Source: JBGPYB01 sp041493035 (lineage in GTDB: Bacteria > Acidobacteriota > Vicinamibacteria > Fen-336). Taken from it: DNA of 18,572 nucleotides. The position numbers and the translations under genes are program-made. Under the pieces are notes generated by a model, which worked only from the letters and a program-made list of their open reading frames with translations, ran no database searches and was not told where the DNA came from. Shown in pieces: positions 1 to 7,876 of this stretch (within the stretch, counting starts at the first letter, position 1; every line of letters begins with the position of its first letter). Where the stretch lies: positions 1-18,572 of the forward strand of contig JBGPYB010000097.1 in NCBI GenBank assembly GCA_041493035.1. Direction: 5' to 3'.

Positions 1-777
1 GGTCGGGTTGCGGAAAGCCCGCGGCGCGATGGCGAGGAGGGTGGCGGCGACCCGAGACCGGACCCTCGAACGCCGGGCGCCGGCGATCGCGGCGGCCAGA
101 GCCAGGCTCGTGGCGAGAGCGGGGAGGATCGCGACGGCCGGCTCGCGCCCGAACGCGAGGCCCGCCGCGGCAACGCCTGCCCCGACCTGGGAGAGCCAGA
201 AGGCCGCCGGCTCCCCCAGGCGGGGGCCGAGGAGCGTCGCGAGACACAGCGCGCCCAGGACCACGAGCAGCGTCGTGCGCGCGGGTGGCAGGAGCGGGAC
301 TTTCTCCGGCACCAGTTCTGCTCGGTCCACCGCCACGCCGAGGCGACGACCATCGTGTGCCATGAAGGTGTCGCTGGTAACCGCCAGCGTCCAGTCCCCG
401 GGCCCCGCCCAAGCCGAGTCGATGGAAAAGACGCAGGCCCGAGGCTCGGGGGAGGCTACGAAGGTGTCAAGGGTCCGGCCATTGAGCGTCAGGGAGATCC
501 GCGGCTGTGGCGCCGAGGAGAGCGGAGGTCCGGCCAGGCGTACGCGAAGAAGCGCTCGCGGCACGATCTGCCCCGCGTTGTGGAAGATGACACGAGACAG
601 AGCCGACGACCAGCGCCACCTGTGGTCTTCCGTCTCCTCGCGGTCGTGAAAGCCCTCGACGTAGGCCGCGTCCCCGGGAGCACCGACCTTCACCCGGTAC
701 GCGACCGGACGCTGGTAGGCCAAGGCCACGAGCGCCACCGAGGCCGCCGCCAGTTTCAGCAGACGTCCGCTCGACAT
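1..777 (-). CDS. GT-C-like membrane protein with N-terminal beta-rich domain (C-terminus beyond left edge)
   Basis: This frame is open from an ATG at 777 to the window edge (259 residues). Two in-frame stops lie just upstream, and GGGAAGG sits about 10 bases before the ATG, so the start is well placed. An N-terminal hydrophobic helix (about 5-20) precedes a soluble beta-rich domain (about 25-160) with the markers YRVKVG, YVEGF, RWRW, LTLNGR, GDWTL and RRLGV. Hydrophobic segments follow. The fragment aligns by eye, from residue 20 to the cut, with the protein encoded at 14324-16849 (AYQ-P--YRV, FH-AGQIV, GDWTL, RRLGV-VD, PP-RTT, then AF-RE--VA-LPAL). It is therefore probably the N-terminal third of a paralogous membrane glycosyltransferase. 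The family of the N-terminal domain is unnamed to me. The catalytic part lies outside the window, so the enzyme function is inferred from the paralog only. Confidence 0.82.
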   Translation of the reverse strand, partial: MSSGRLLKLAAASVALVALAYQRPVAYRVKVGAPGDAAYVEGFHDREETEDHRWRWSSALSRVIFHNAGQIVPRALLRVRLAGPPLSSAPQPRISLTLNGRTLDTFVASPEPRACVFSIDSAWAGPGDWTLAVTSDTFMAHDGRRLGVAVDRAELVPEKVPLLPPARTTLLVVLGALCLATLLGPRLGEPAAFWLSQVGAGVAAAGLAFGREPAVAILPALATSLALAAAIAGARRSRVRSRVAATLLAIAPRAFRNPT

Positions 778-841
778 CAGCCGAGAACCTTCCCGTCACC
801 TTCAACGACGGCATTCGCAGAAGACCACGGCAAGCGGTCTG

Positions 842-899
842 AGGCTAACACAAGGGCTCGATCTCGGCGCAGCGCAAAGACGAGCTCTCGTGTTAGCCT
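842..899. repeat. Long imperfect inverted repeat in the divergent spacer
   Basis: Arms at 842-860 (starting AGGCTAACAC) and 881-899 (ending GTGTTAGCCT) match at 17 of 19 positions when one is reverse-complemented, around a 20-base centre. It lies about 65 bases upstream of the minus-strand start at 777 and about 180 bases upstream of the plus-strand start at 1078. Neither strand has a T-run after the stem, and no gene converges here, so an ordinary intrinsic terminator is unlikely. It could be a leader hairpin for the minus-strand transcript, a binding site for a dimeric regulator, or a small mobile repeat. Apart from this repeat and the ribosome-binding site at its right end, I see nothing identifiable in the 300-base spacer 778-1077. 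Confidence 0.75.
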
Positions 900-1059
900 T
901 CCGCCGACTGGCGGACATGGTGGCATCAGGTGCGAGCTTGTCGCGCGGGCGCTCCGACCTGCCCGTCCTCCTCGTGGGCTAGCCTCACTTCCGCAGTTCG
1001 CCGGCAATAGGGACTGGAGCGGCGAGAGGCCAACCCCACGGCCGCCACGATGTCGCCCC

Positions 1060-1069
1060 GGAGGTAGGA
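1060..1069 (+). promoter_or_regulatory. Ribosome-binding site deciding the start at 1078
   Basis: GGAGGTAGGA ends eight bases before a GTG at 1078. The same frame is open far upstream, so frame length does not set the start. This purine-rich site, and the first membrane helix starting about 20 codons later, favour GTG 1078. No ATG in this frame fits. Confidence 0.55.
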
Positions 1070-1077
1070 TTTTTCTG

Positions 1078-2595
1078 GTGCCCCAACCCGCCAACGGAGG
1101 ATGCCCGCGGCCGAGAGGCAGCGGAGTTCCAGTCTCGGCGCTCCTCGCCGTGGCCACAATACTGGGACTCTGGTTTCTGGTAAAGGCGCGGCTCTTCGTT
1201 GGCCTCGAGTATTCGTGGGACCTCTTCCTGATGCTCCAGCTCTCTCGGAGCTGGCTCATGGGAAGGCCGCTGCTTTGGGAGAACCGGTGGGGTCGCGATT
1301 CGGTCTCCCAGGTCTCCCACAACTTTTTCGTCACACCCCTTCTTGGTCTGTTTACGCTTCGCTTGGGAGCCTACGGCCTGTTTCTGGCCCACGCCGGCCT
1401 TCTCTTCCTGGCCTTCTTAGAGCTCGACCGCGTACTACGGCCTTGGCCACCGTGGCGCCGCTTCGCTTGTGTACTCGCGTTTCTGTTCGGCCCTGTCGGC
1501 TTCTGGATCTGGGACGATCCCTTCTACGGGTGGCACGTCGAGCTGCTGTACCTGCCTACGGCGGTGCTGTTCGCGTGTACGTTGGAGCGTCGCTCTCGTC
1601 TTCGGGTGGTGTGGGGCGCCCTGCTCGCACTGTTGCGCGAGGACGGTGCTGTGGTCGCCTGCTCTGTTCAGCTCCTGCATACGTGGTTGAGTGCTCGCCA
1701 ACCCCTCTGGTCTCCCCAGACCCTGCGACGCAGCGGCAGGGTTGCGGCTGCCTGGCTAGTCGTCTTCTTGGTCGGGGTGTGCGTTCAGAGATGGAGCCAC
1801 CCCCTGGCAAGCGCGCGACTCACGCATGCACTGTCGACCGTCGGAGGATTGGTGGCGCAAGAGAAGGCGCTCTCGATTCTCTTGCGCGATACCGTTGGCG
1901 CACTCGTGCTGCTCGGTTCTGGGCTCCTGATCGCCGCCCCGCGATGTCGCTGGCCCGCCCTCGTTGCATCTCTGCCCGTTCTGGCCGTTGCCGTCGTGGG
2001 GACCCTGGCCTACGATGCCCGTGGGATGGTTGAGCATGGTCCCTCCTGGGCCCCCCGCTTTGTGATGCTCTGGGGAATCGTCGGCGCCGCCGTGGCAGCC
2101 TCTCCTCGACGTGACCCGTTGTGGCCGCTCGCCACGGGAGTGCGCTCCTTCTGGTTGGCCGTGGTCACATCCGTGCTCCTCCAGGCAATGTCACTTGCCT
2201 TCTTCAAGGGGTACCAGCCTGCGAGGCGTATTGCCAAGGCGCTGCCGGATAGCGAGAGCGTTCTCGCCGCCAAGCTCGGCAAGCGTGAGAGGGCGTTTCT
2301 CGCCTGCCTCAGCGAGTCCTTGCCTACGGACACCCCCCTGGCGGCCCACGTCAGCCTTTTTGGATACTTCCACCAGCATGATCTTGTGTGGGCCAGCTAT
2401 CCTCAGAACGCGTGGCGACGGCCACTGGTGGTGATCTGCGAGTCACGGGGAAAGCTGCCGAAGGATGGGGGATGTCCAAAGCTGCAGGAGGTCGTTGTGG
2501 GAGCCGGGTTTCAGGTGAGAACGCAAAGAGGAATCACGGTCGCCTATGATCCGCTGCTCGCCCCTCACGTCGAAAAGTGTGGCGAGCATCCGTGA
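1078..2595 (+). CDS. DUF2079-like polytopic membrane protein
   Basis: Predicted product of 505 residues with about ten hydrophobic segments and a C-terminal soluble tail (about 400-505). The order of features resembles DUF2079 membrane proteins: a first loop with Y45 and D48 and a G-P-L stretch, H81 in an SHNFFVTPLLGL segment, a later loop with WHVELLYLP (H153, E155), and REDG (187-190) in place of the usual KED. The C-terminal tail also fits that family, whose members are thought to be GT-C-like but have no proven reaction. The start is GTG 1078, chosen on the ribosome-binding site. It stands alone after the divergent spacer, and the GT2-methyltransferase gene follows 120 bases later on the same strand. 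The domain assignment is from memory of family patterns, so it is tentative. That it is a multi-pass membrane protein is clear. Confidence 0.75.
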   Translation: MPQPANGGCPRPRGSGVPVSALLAVATILGLWFLVKARLFVGLEYSWDLFLMLQLSRSWLMGRPLLWENRWGRDSVSQVSHNFFVTPLLGLFTLRLGAYGLFLAHAGLLFLAFLELDRVLRPWPPWRRFACVLAFLFGPVGFWIWDDPFYGWHVELLYLPTAVLFACTLERRSRLRVVWGALLALLREDGAVVACSVQLLHTWLSARQPLWSPQTLRRSGRVAAAWLVVFLVGVCVQRWSHPLASARLTHALSTVGGLVAQEKALSILLRDTVGALVLLGSGLLIAAPRCRWPALVASLPVLAVAVVGTLAYDARGMVEHGPSWAPRFVMLWGIVGAAVAASPRRDPLWPLATGVRSFWLAVVTSVLLQAMSLAFFKGYQPARRIAKALPDSESVLAAKLGKRERAFLACLSESLPTDTPLAAHVSLFGYFHQHDLVWASYPQNAWRRPLVVICESRGKLPKDGGCPKLQEVVVGAGFQVRTQRGITVAYDPLLAPHVEKCGEHP

Positions 2596-2628
2596 GGCCG
2601 CTACCGCGTGGGGCAGAAGCTCCAGCGG

Positions 2629-2687
2629 AGCAGACCCACGGCTCGAATGCCATCCGCGGATGCTCCCGTGCGTCGCCGCGGTCTGCT
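2629..2687. repeat. Nested palindromes between two plus-strand genes
   Basis: A perfect 12-base palindrome CATCCGCGGATG occupies 2651-2662. It is flanked by an 8-base inverted pair, AGCAGACC at 2629-2636 and GGTCTGCT at 2680-2687. The element lies in the 120-base gap between the stop at 2595 and the chosen start at 2716. It may be an operator, or a hairpin in the transcript. There is no T-run to suggest a terminator. In GC-rich DNA, chance remains possible. Confidence 0.4.
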
Positions 2688-2715
2688 ACGACTCGGCGAG
2701 GATAACGGCGCGATC

Positions 2716-3990
2716 ATGGACGAATCTCCCGAGCTGACAGTCGTTCTCCCCGCTCATAAGGAAGGGCGCAACCTCACTCTCCTGCTGCCACAGCTCCGCG
2801 AAGTACTCGCCACGCTGGGCGTGCCGTTCGAGATTCTCGTGGTCGTCTGCGAGCGCGACTCGAGCACCGACCAGGCTGCGGGGGCCAACGACGCCGAGAT
2901 CATCGAACAGCGTGAGTTCGGGTTCGGGGGTGCGCTCCGAGAAGGTTTCGCCCGCGCCCGCGGCAACTACGTTCTCACGATGGATGCGGATCTTTCGCAC
3001 CGGCCGGGGTTCGTGGCCGACCTCTGGGCGGCGCGGGGATCGGCGGAGGTGCTCGTCGCATCCCGCTACGTCGCGGGAGGCAGCGCGACGATGCCGTTGG
3101 GCAGAAGCATCCTGAGCCGCCTTCTCAACCGGATATTCTCTCGAGGACTCGGGCTCTCCTTGCGTGACATGTCGAGCGGCTTTCGCCTCTATGACGGGCG
3201 GGTGCTGCGCTCTCAGCAGTTGAAGGGACGGGATTTCGACGTTCTGCAGGAGATCCTCGTCAAGGCCGTCGCTGAAGGCTGGCGGGTCCGCGAGGTTCCG
3301 TTCCGCTATGAGCCGCGCGCCTCTGGATCGTCTAACGCCCGCGTCATAGCGTTCGGGCTCTCCTACCTGCGGACCTTCTACTCCTTGTGGAAGCTGCGAA
3401 ACTCAATCCTCTCCGCCGACTACGACGATCGCGCTTTTGACAGCGTGATCTTCCTCCAGCGCTATTGGCAACGCAGGCGGTTCAAGCTCGTGACGAGGTA
3501 TGTTCTGACCGGCTGCGCAACGTTGGACGTCGGCTGTGGCTCGAGCCGGATCATCGGCGCGCTGCCTCAGGGCAGCGTTGCCGTCGACCTACTGATCCGC
3601 AAGCTCCGCTACGCCCGCCGCTTTGGGCGATTCCTCGTGGTGGCGTCGGGCTTCTCGCTGCCCTTTGCCGACGCGAGCTTCGCGTGCGTGGTCTGCTCGC
3701 AGGTGATCGAGCACGTGCCTCGCGACTCGCCGATCCTTGAGGAGCTCTGCCGTGTGTTGCGGCCAGGGGGACGGCTCATCCTCGGAACGCCAGACTACGG
3801 GAGCTGGCAGTGGCCTGCGATCGAGGCGGTCTACCGCCAGGTGGCTCCCGGAGCATACGCGGACGAACACATCACACACTACACGCGCCAGGAGCTGGAG
3901 GACTTCTTCCGCGGGCGCTCGTACGCTGTCGAGGCCACGCGATACATTCTGCATGCGGAGCTTGTCCTCGTCCTCCGAAAGCCGCGCTGA
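2716..3990 (+). CDS. GT2 glycosyltransferase fused to a class I SAM-dependent methyltransferase
   Basis: A single uninterrupted frame of 424 residues carries two enzymes. Residues 7-235 are a GT2 domain of the polyprenyl-phosphate-mannose/glucose synthase type: TVVLPAHKEG at the N-terminus, a metal-binding DAD at 90-92 (DADLS), and the family motif DMSSGFRLY at 151-159. Residues about 265-424 are a Rossmann methyltransferase: motif I LDVGCGSS near 270-277, QVIEHV at 329-334, and a VLRPGG motif at 347-352. No transmembrane segment is visible, so it should work at the cytoplasmic face. ATG 2716 was chosen because the GT2 fold starts eight residues later; the frame also contains upstream ATGs at 2608 and 2647. 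Known GT2 relatives make polyprenyl-phosphate sugars. The acceptor of the methyl group is unknown. It ends 15 bases before a convergent gene. Confidence 0.9.
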   Translation: MDESPELTVVLPAHKEGRNLTLLLPQLREVLATLGVPFEILVVVCERDSSTDQAAGANDAEIIEQREFGFGGALREGFARARGNYVLTMDADLSHRPGFVADLWAARGSAEVLVASRYVAGGSATMPLGRSILSRLLNRIFSRGLGLSLRDMSSGFRLYDGRVLRSQQLKGRDFDVLQEILVKAVAEGWRVREVPFRYEPRASGSSNARVIAFGLSYLRTFYSLWKLRNSILSADYDDRAFDSVIFLQRYWQRRRFKLVTRYVLTGCATLDVGCGSSRIIGALPQGSVAVDLLIRKLRYARRFGRFLVVASGFSLPFADASFACVVCSQVIEHVPRDSPILEELCRVLRPGGRLILGTPDYGSWQWPAIEAVYRQVAPGAYADEHITHYTRQELEDFFRGRSYAVEATRYILHAELVLVLRKPR

Positions 3991-4005
3991 TCCTGGGCAA
4001 TCCGG

Positions 4006-5331
4006 TCAGCTCGGGTGGCCGCCCCCAAGCCGGTGGGGATGGAGAAGCTCGACGGGCTCCTTGAGTTCGGGGGGCAGACATTTCCTCTCTGCCGCGACGA
4101 GGCAGAGTGCCAGAATACGCTCGGCGACCGGCGCGGTTCGGAAGTGTTCGGCGAAACGAAGGCCGTTCTCCCCGAGGACCGCCGCGCGGCGAGGTTCTTC
4201 GAGGAGGCCGGTGATGCCACCCGCCAGCTCCGCTGCCGCCGACGGCTCGATGACCACGCCGCAGTTCCATTCCCTCGCCCACGCCGCGTTCCCCGCGGTC
4301 CGGGTCGCCACGAAGGGAGTGCCGACGGCAGCGGCCTCCAGGAGGACCTTGTTCCCTCCCTCCTCGAGGGACGGTATCGCCACCACGTCGGCCCCGGCGA
4401 GAATGTCGCGGATCTCTTCCAGCGGGACGGACCCAGCGAACGAGAGCCGGTCGGCGACGCCGGCCTCGCGGGCGAGGGCCTCGAGGTGCCGGCGATAGTC
4501 CCCGAAGCGTGAATCAACGCGGTTCGGTCCGACGATAAGGAGCCGCGCATCGGTGCCCGCCGCGATGGGTGGGAGGGCTCGCACAAGGACGTCGAAGCCT
4601 TTGATGGGAAGAAGGCGCCCTACCGCCACCACGAGGGCCCGCGCGCCCACGTCAAAGCGTCGCGCCACACGCTGGCGCGCCTCCTGTCGGAAGACCGCCC
4701 GATCGATGCCGCGGGGCAGGAAGGCCCCCGCCGCGATGTTGCGCGGGACGAGCGCCAGCCGATCCCGGGGGCAACCCAAAGCCACGGCCCTCTCTCCCGC
4801 CAGCGGGGAGATGGCCCTGACGATGGCTGCGGCTCCGAGGGACGACCGCATGAGGCGGCGCGGCACGGCGTAGCGGGCGAACCCGTAGTTGGCCTCCTCG
4901 TTGGCGAGGAAGTCCCCGCCGACGATGGAGAGGATGCAGGGAAGGCCGCGGCGGCGGGCAGCGAGCCATGCGACGGCGCCGAGCGGATAGGCCCCTTCGG
5001 CGATGAGAACGTCGAATCGTGGTTGCGACCGCAGGAAGCGGCTGAGGCGCGAGACCAGCGTCAAGAGTGATGGAAAGCGGAAGACAGGGATGCTGGTGCG
5101 ATTGATTGCGTCCAGGACCAGGGACCCGCTGCAGACGAGGCGGTGCACGGGCACGCCCTCGCGGGCCTCAGAAGGACGCGCCGCTTCGTCCGACCGCGCC
5201 GGAACGACGATCTGGTAGTCGTGGCCACGCTCGCGGATCTCGAGAGCCATCTCGCGGTGGATGGCCCCGCCGATATGTTCTTCGCCATAGCCGCCGAGGA
5301 GGTAGAGGATCCGGAGGGGCCGGTTCGTCAC
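4006..5331 (-). CDS. GT4-family glycosyltransferase
   Basis: The 441-residue product has the GT-B layout of family GT4. The N-terminal half opens with LRILYLLGGYGEEHIGG, giving a glycine-rich acceptor-side loop. The C-terminal half has AVGRLLPIKGFD (about 236-247) and the E-x7-E motif at E324 and E332 in SLEEGGNKVLLEA, followed by GTPFVATRTAGN. Such enzymes transfer a sugar from a nucleotide donor and are usually cytoplasmic or membrane-peripheral. The start is GTG 5331, whose GTGA overlaps the TGA of the upstream SGNH-like gene, with a GAGG-type ribosome-binding site inside that gene. It is the last gene of the MBOAT operon and ends convergently, 15 bases from the GT2-methyltransferase gene. 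Donor and acceptor cannot be told from the sequence. Confidence 0.92.
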   Translation of the reverse strand: MTNRPLRILYLLGGYGEEHIGGAIHREMALEIRERGHDYQIVVPARSDEAARPSEAREGVPVHRLVCSGSLVLDAINRTSIPVFRFPSLLTLVSRLSRFLRSQPRFDVLIAEGAYPLGAVAWLAARRRGLPCILSIVGGDFLANEEANYGFARYAVPRRLMRSSLGAAAIVRAISPLAGERAVALGCPRDRLALVPRNIAAGAFLPRGIDRAVFRQEARQRVARRFDVGARALVVAVGRLLPIKGFDVLVRALPPIAAGTDARLLIVGPNRVDSRFGDYRRHLEALAREAGVADRLSFAGSVPLEEIRDILAGADVVAIPSLEEGGNKVLLEAAAVGTPFVATRTAGNAAWAREWNCGVVIEPSAAAELAGGITGLLEEPRRAAVLGENGLRFAEHFRTAPVAERILALCLVAAERKCLPPELKEPVELLHPHRLGGGHPS

Positions 5332-6410
5332 GAGCCCCCCTCGGCACGGGCCAGAATCTCCGCGACCCGCGAAGAGACCTTGTGCCTGCCGCTCGCGCGG
5401 AGGTGCGTGAAGTCGTGGAAGTCGCTGTCCCGGAGGGCGGGAAGATCCTCGCGCCGCACCATGACGACCTCGCGGCGCGCCGCGACCCTCTCCAGCAACT
5501 GCCGGTGATGACGAACGGCTCCGGGTGTGATCGTGGTCTCGTAACCGTGACGCGTTGGAAAGTCGATGACCACGATCCGATTTCCGCGACGCGCCTCGCG
5601 CTCGATCAAGCGGTCGAGCGCCATCTCGTTGGCAGCCGTGAATCGCCCCGGCGCTATCTCACCGTTCACGATACCCATCAGCGACTCGAAGAACACGGGG
5701 GGTTGCGGCGCCTTCGAATCCAACGTGCGCAAGGGCTGGGGAGGCACCTCGAGGCGTAAGGCGGCCATGGGGTCGGGGCCCACGACGTCCCACATGTCCC
5801 AGAGGGAGTCCTTCATCCGAAGGGTCTCGGAAAGACCCTGCATCTGGCCGTACAGAAAGTTGATCCACTCGTTTGCGGTCGTGCGGGGGAGAGCGCCGGT
5901 TCGCCAGAGACAGCGGAGCGTGGCCATGTCGCTGAAGGCGGCTTTGGGAGCGCCGTGGAGCGTCTGGGGGAAAAGGCCCGTGACGAGGACCCGCCGCGAG
6001 GTTCGTTCGTCGATGCGGTCGGCAAGGAAGAGGACGTCCAGGGGAGTCCCGCCCGACACGCCCAGGTTACGGCAGGTGCGGCCGGGAACGCGTTCCTCGA
6101 AGGGCTCGCACTCCATCCCTTCGAGGATCTGGCTAGACCCGACGAGAAGAACGGGCGGCGACGCCTCGATTGGGGGCAGGAGCGCGATTCGAGCGGCGGT
6201 CCGCAAGGGGTCCGAGGCGCGATACGGCGGGGCGTAGCGCGAACAGAAGGCGAGTAGGGGTTGCCATTGCCACAAGAGGTGTTCGGACGCAGCGAAGAAG
6301 ACGAGGGTCAGGAGGAGCGGCCATGGAAAGGCGGGCCAAGGCGCCGGCCGATCAGAATTGGAAGTAGATGAAGGCATTGGACTCGAATCGTCCGAAGACG
6401 ATGAACCCAT
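5328..6410 (-). CDS. Membrane-anchored SGNH-like protein, partner of the MBOAT acyltransferase
   Basis: Up to 360 residues. A Ser/Asp-rich start and one hydrophobic helix (about 29-41) precede a domain that looks extracytoplasmic. SGNH-type marks are LLVGSSQILEG (serine in GSS, 91-93), NLGVSGGTPLDVL as a likely block II, and DFTHLRASG near the C-terminus (D333, H336). A clear block III GxND is missing, as in AlgJ/AlgX-type relatives that work with MBOAT proteins in polysaccharide O-acetylation. ATG 6410 overlaps the MBOAT gene by 59 bases. ATG 6377 would overlap by 26 bases and give a protein 11 residues shorter. Neither has a good ribosome-binding site, so the start is uncertain. Its role as acyl-transfer partner or esterase is inferred from the pairing. 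Confidence 0.8.
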   Translation of the reverse strand: MGSSSSDDSSPMPSSTSNSDRPAPWPAFPWPLLLTLVFFAASEHLLWQWQPLLAFCSRYAPPYRASDPLRTAARIALLPPIEASPPVLLVGSSQILEGMECEPFEERVPGRTCRNLGVSGGTPLDVLFLADRIDERTSRRVLVTGLFPQTLHGAPKAAFSDMATLRCLWRTGALPRTTANEWINFLYGQMQGLSETLRMKDSLWDMWDVVGPDPMAALRLEVPPQPLRTLDSKAPQPPVFFESLMGIVNGEIAPGRFTAANEMALDRLIEREARRGNRIVVIDFPTRHGYETTITPGAVRHHRQLLERVAARREVVMVRREDLPALRDSDFHDFTHLRASGRHKVSSRVAEILARAEGGS

Positions 6411-7779
6411 AGAGTGCCACGAAGTAGATCAAGACGCGTAGCACCACCGGGGCGCGGAGAATCGACTGCTCTCGGCGCGAAAAGAAATCGACGGCGTCCA
6501 CGGCGAGGAGCGGGAGGATGAGGAGCAGGGCTCGCCGCCCCAGGGTCTCGGGCATCTGGAACCACCCTCTCACGTCCATGAAGTTGCGGACCATCATCCA
6601 AAGTGGACCCACCTCCTCGCAGCGGAACAGGATCCAGCCGAGGCAAACGAAGTGGAAGCAGACGAGGACACGTACGAGCCACACGAGCTTCCCCCAAACG
6701 CCTCGGGTCCCGAAGACGTCGAGAATCAGCCGCCGCCCGCCAAAGAAGCGCTCGATGGCGAGAAGGGTCCCTTGGTATGCGCCCCAGAGGACGAAGGTCC
6801 ACGCGGCCCCGTGCCAGAGGCCACCGAGGAGCATGGTGAGGAACAGGTTGCGGTATGTCTTGAGGGAGCCCGCGCGGCTCCCCCCCAGGGGAATGTAGAG
6901 GTAGTCGCGGAGCCACGAAGACAGGCTGATGTGCCAGCGTCGCCAGAAATCGGTGACGCTCGTGGCGAAGTAGGGATGCTTGAAATTGTCCATCAGCGTG
7001 AAGCCCATGATCCTGGCGACGCCTCGTGCGATGTCGGTATAACCGGAGAAATCGCAGTAGATCTGGAACGCGAACGCGAGGGCGCCCAGGTGGATGGGGC
7101 CCGGCCGGAACGAAAGCTCGCGGTGAAAGATGGGGGCCGCGATGGCCGCCAGATTGTCGGCGATGACGACCTTCTTGAAGAGACCCCACATCGCGAGGTT
7201 GAAGCCCGATGCGATGTCGCTCCAGCACATGCGCCGCTCGCGCTGCATCTGGGGGAGGAGCGCGCTCGAGTGCATGATGGGCCCCGCCACCATGTGGGGG
7301 AAGAACGCCACGAAGAGGGCGAAGTCGACGGGGTCCTGGGCCGGCTCGATCTCGCCTCTGTAGACGTCGACGATATAGCTGATGCTCTGGAAGGTGTAGA
7401 AGGAAATCCCCACCGGAAGGACGACGTCGAGGTGGAAGAGGAGCGGCGGCTGGCCGAGAGCCCCGAGAAGGGCGCTGGCCGAGGCGACGAAGAAGTTGCA
7501 GTACTTGAAGGTGCCGAGGAAGACGAGGTTGATCGCAACGCTCGTGGAGACCCAGCCCTTGGCCCTGGGGGTCCCGCGGGAGCGCGCGATGGCGTTTCCC
7601 AGGAACCAGTCGGTGGTGCTCGACAAGAGAAGCAGCCCCAGGAAGCGCCAATCCCAGCAGGCATAGAAGAAGTAGCTCGCCACCAGCAGAAGAAGGTTCT
7701 GCCCCCGGCGACGCAAGAGGGCGTAGCTCGCCAGAACGAAGGCAAAGAAGACCCAGAATTGCAGTGTGTTGAAGAGCAT
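6352..7779 (-). CDS. MBOAT family membrane-bound O-acyltransferase (AlgI-like)
   Basis: The 475-residue polytopic protein has strong MBOAT signatures: LPVGISFYTFQSISYIVDVY (121-140), FPHMVAGPI (160-168), QIYCDFSGYTDIA (239-251), DFWRRWHISLSSWLRDY (277-293, with H283) and GGLWHGAAW (319-327), where H323 is the expected catalytic histidine. Length and motif order match AlgI/DltB/PatA-type proteins. These move an acyl group, often acetyl, across the membrane onto an extracytoplasmic glycan. It is the first gene of a three-gene operon with the SGNH-like and GT4 genes. The ATG at 7779 has no obvious ribosome-binding site. A promoter candidate lies about 35 bases upstream. The family call is firm; the acceptor glycan is unknown. 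Confidence 0.96.
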   Translation of the reverse strand: MLFNTLQFWVFFAFVLASYALLRRRGQNLLLLVASYFFYACWDWRFLGLLLLSSTTDWFLGNAIARSRGTPRAKGWVSTSVAINLVFLGTFKYCNFFVASASALLGALGQPPLLFHLDVVLPVGISFYTFQSISYIVDVYRGEIEPAQDPVDFALFVAFFPHMVAGPIMHSSALLPQMQRERRMCWSDIASGFNLAMWGLFKKVVIADNLAAIAAPIFHRELSFRPGPIHLGALAFAFQIYCDFSGYTDIARGVARIMGFTLMDNFKHPYFATSVTDFWRRWHISLSSWLRDYLYIPLGGSRAGSLKTYRNLFLTMLLGGLWHGAAWTFVLWGAYQGTLLAIERFFGGRRLILDVFGTRGVWGKLVWLVRVLVCFHFVCLGWILFRCEEVGPLWMMVRNFMDVRGWFQMPETLGRRALLLILPLLAVDAVDFFSRREQSILRAPVVLRVLIYFVALYGFIVFGRFESNAFIYFQF

Positions 7780-7813
7780 CGGCGCGGCGTCGCGGCAGGC
7801 GCTGGCGGCCGCG

Positions 7814-7843
7814 AGTCTATGTCCAGGGTGGAACGGGCGTCAA
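7814..7843 (-). promoter_or_regulatory. Candidate sigma70-type promoter for the MBOAT operon
   Basis: Reading the minus strand in the 97-base divergent spacer, TTGACG (7843-7838) is followed after 18 bases by TAGACT (7819-7814). The first hexamer matches the consensus -35 at five of six positions, the second the -10 at four of six. Transcription would start about 30 bases before the ATG at 7779. This is a pattern match only. Confidence 0.35.
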
Positions 7844-7876
7844 CGAGGGCAAGCCGACGGGCCTTATGATGGTTGC

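Noticed and set aside
917..982. Possible 21-residue peptide on the plus strand in the divergent spacer
   Set aside because: It starts ATG GTG GCA and ends in TAG, but has no ribosome-binding site and no recognisable sequence.
355..1077. Extension of the DUF2079-like frame upstream of 1078
   Set aside because: The extension would overlap the coding sequence at 1-777 on the other strand and the spacer. Its translation is arginine- and proline-rich. A good ribosome-binding site supports GTG 1078.
6652..7869. Long open frame (about 405 codons) on the plus strand
   Set aside because: It lies antisense to the MBOAT gene, whose protein motifs are unmistakable. The plus-strand translation is rich in charged residues with no domain, as expected for an antisense frame in GC-rich DNA.
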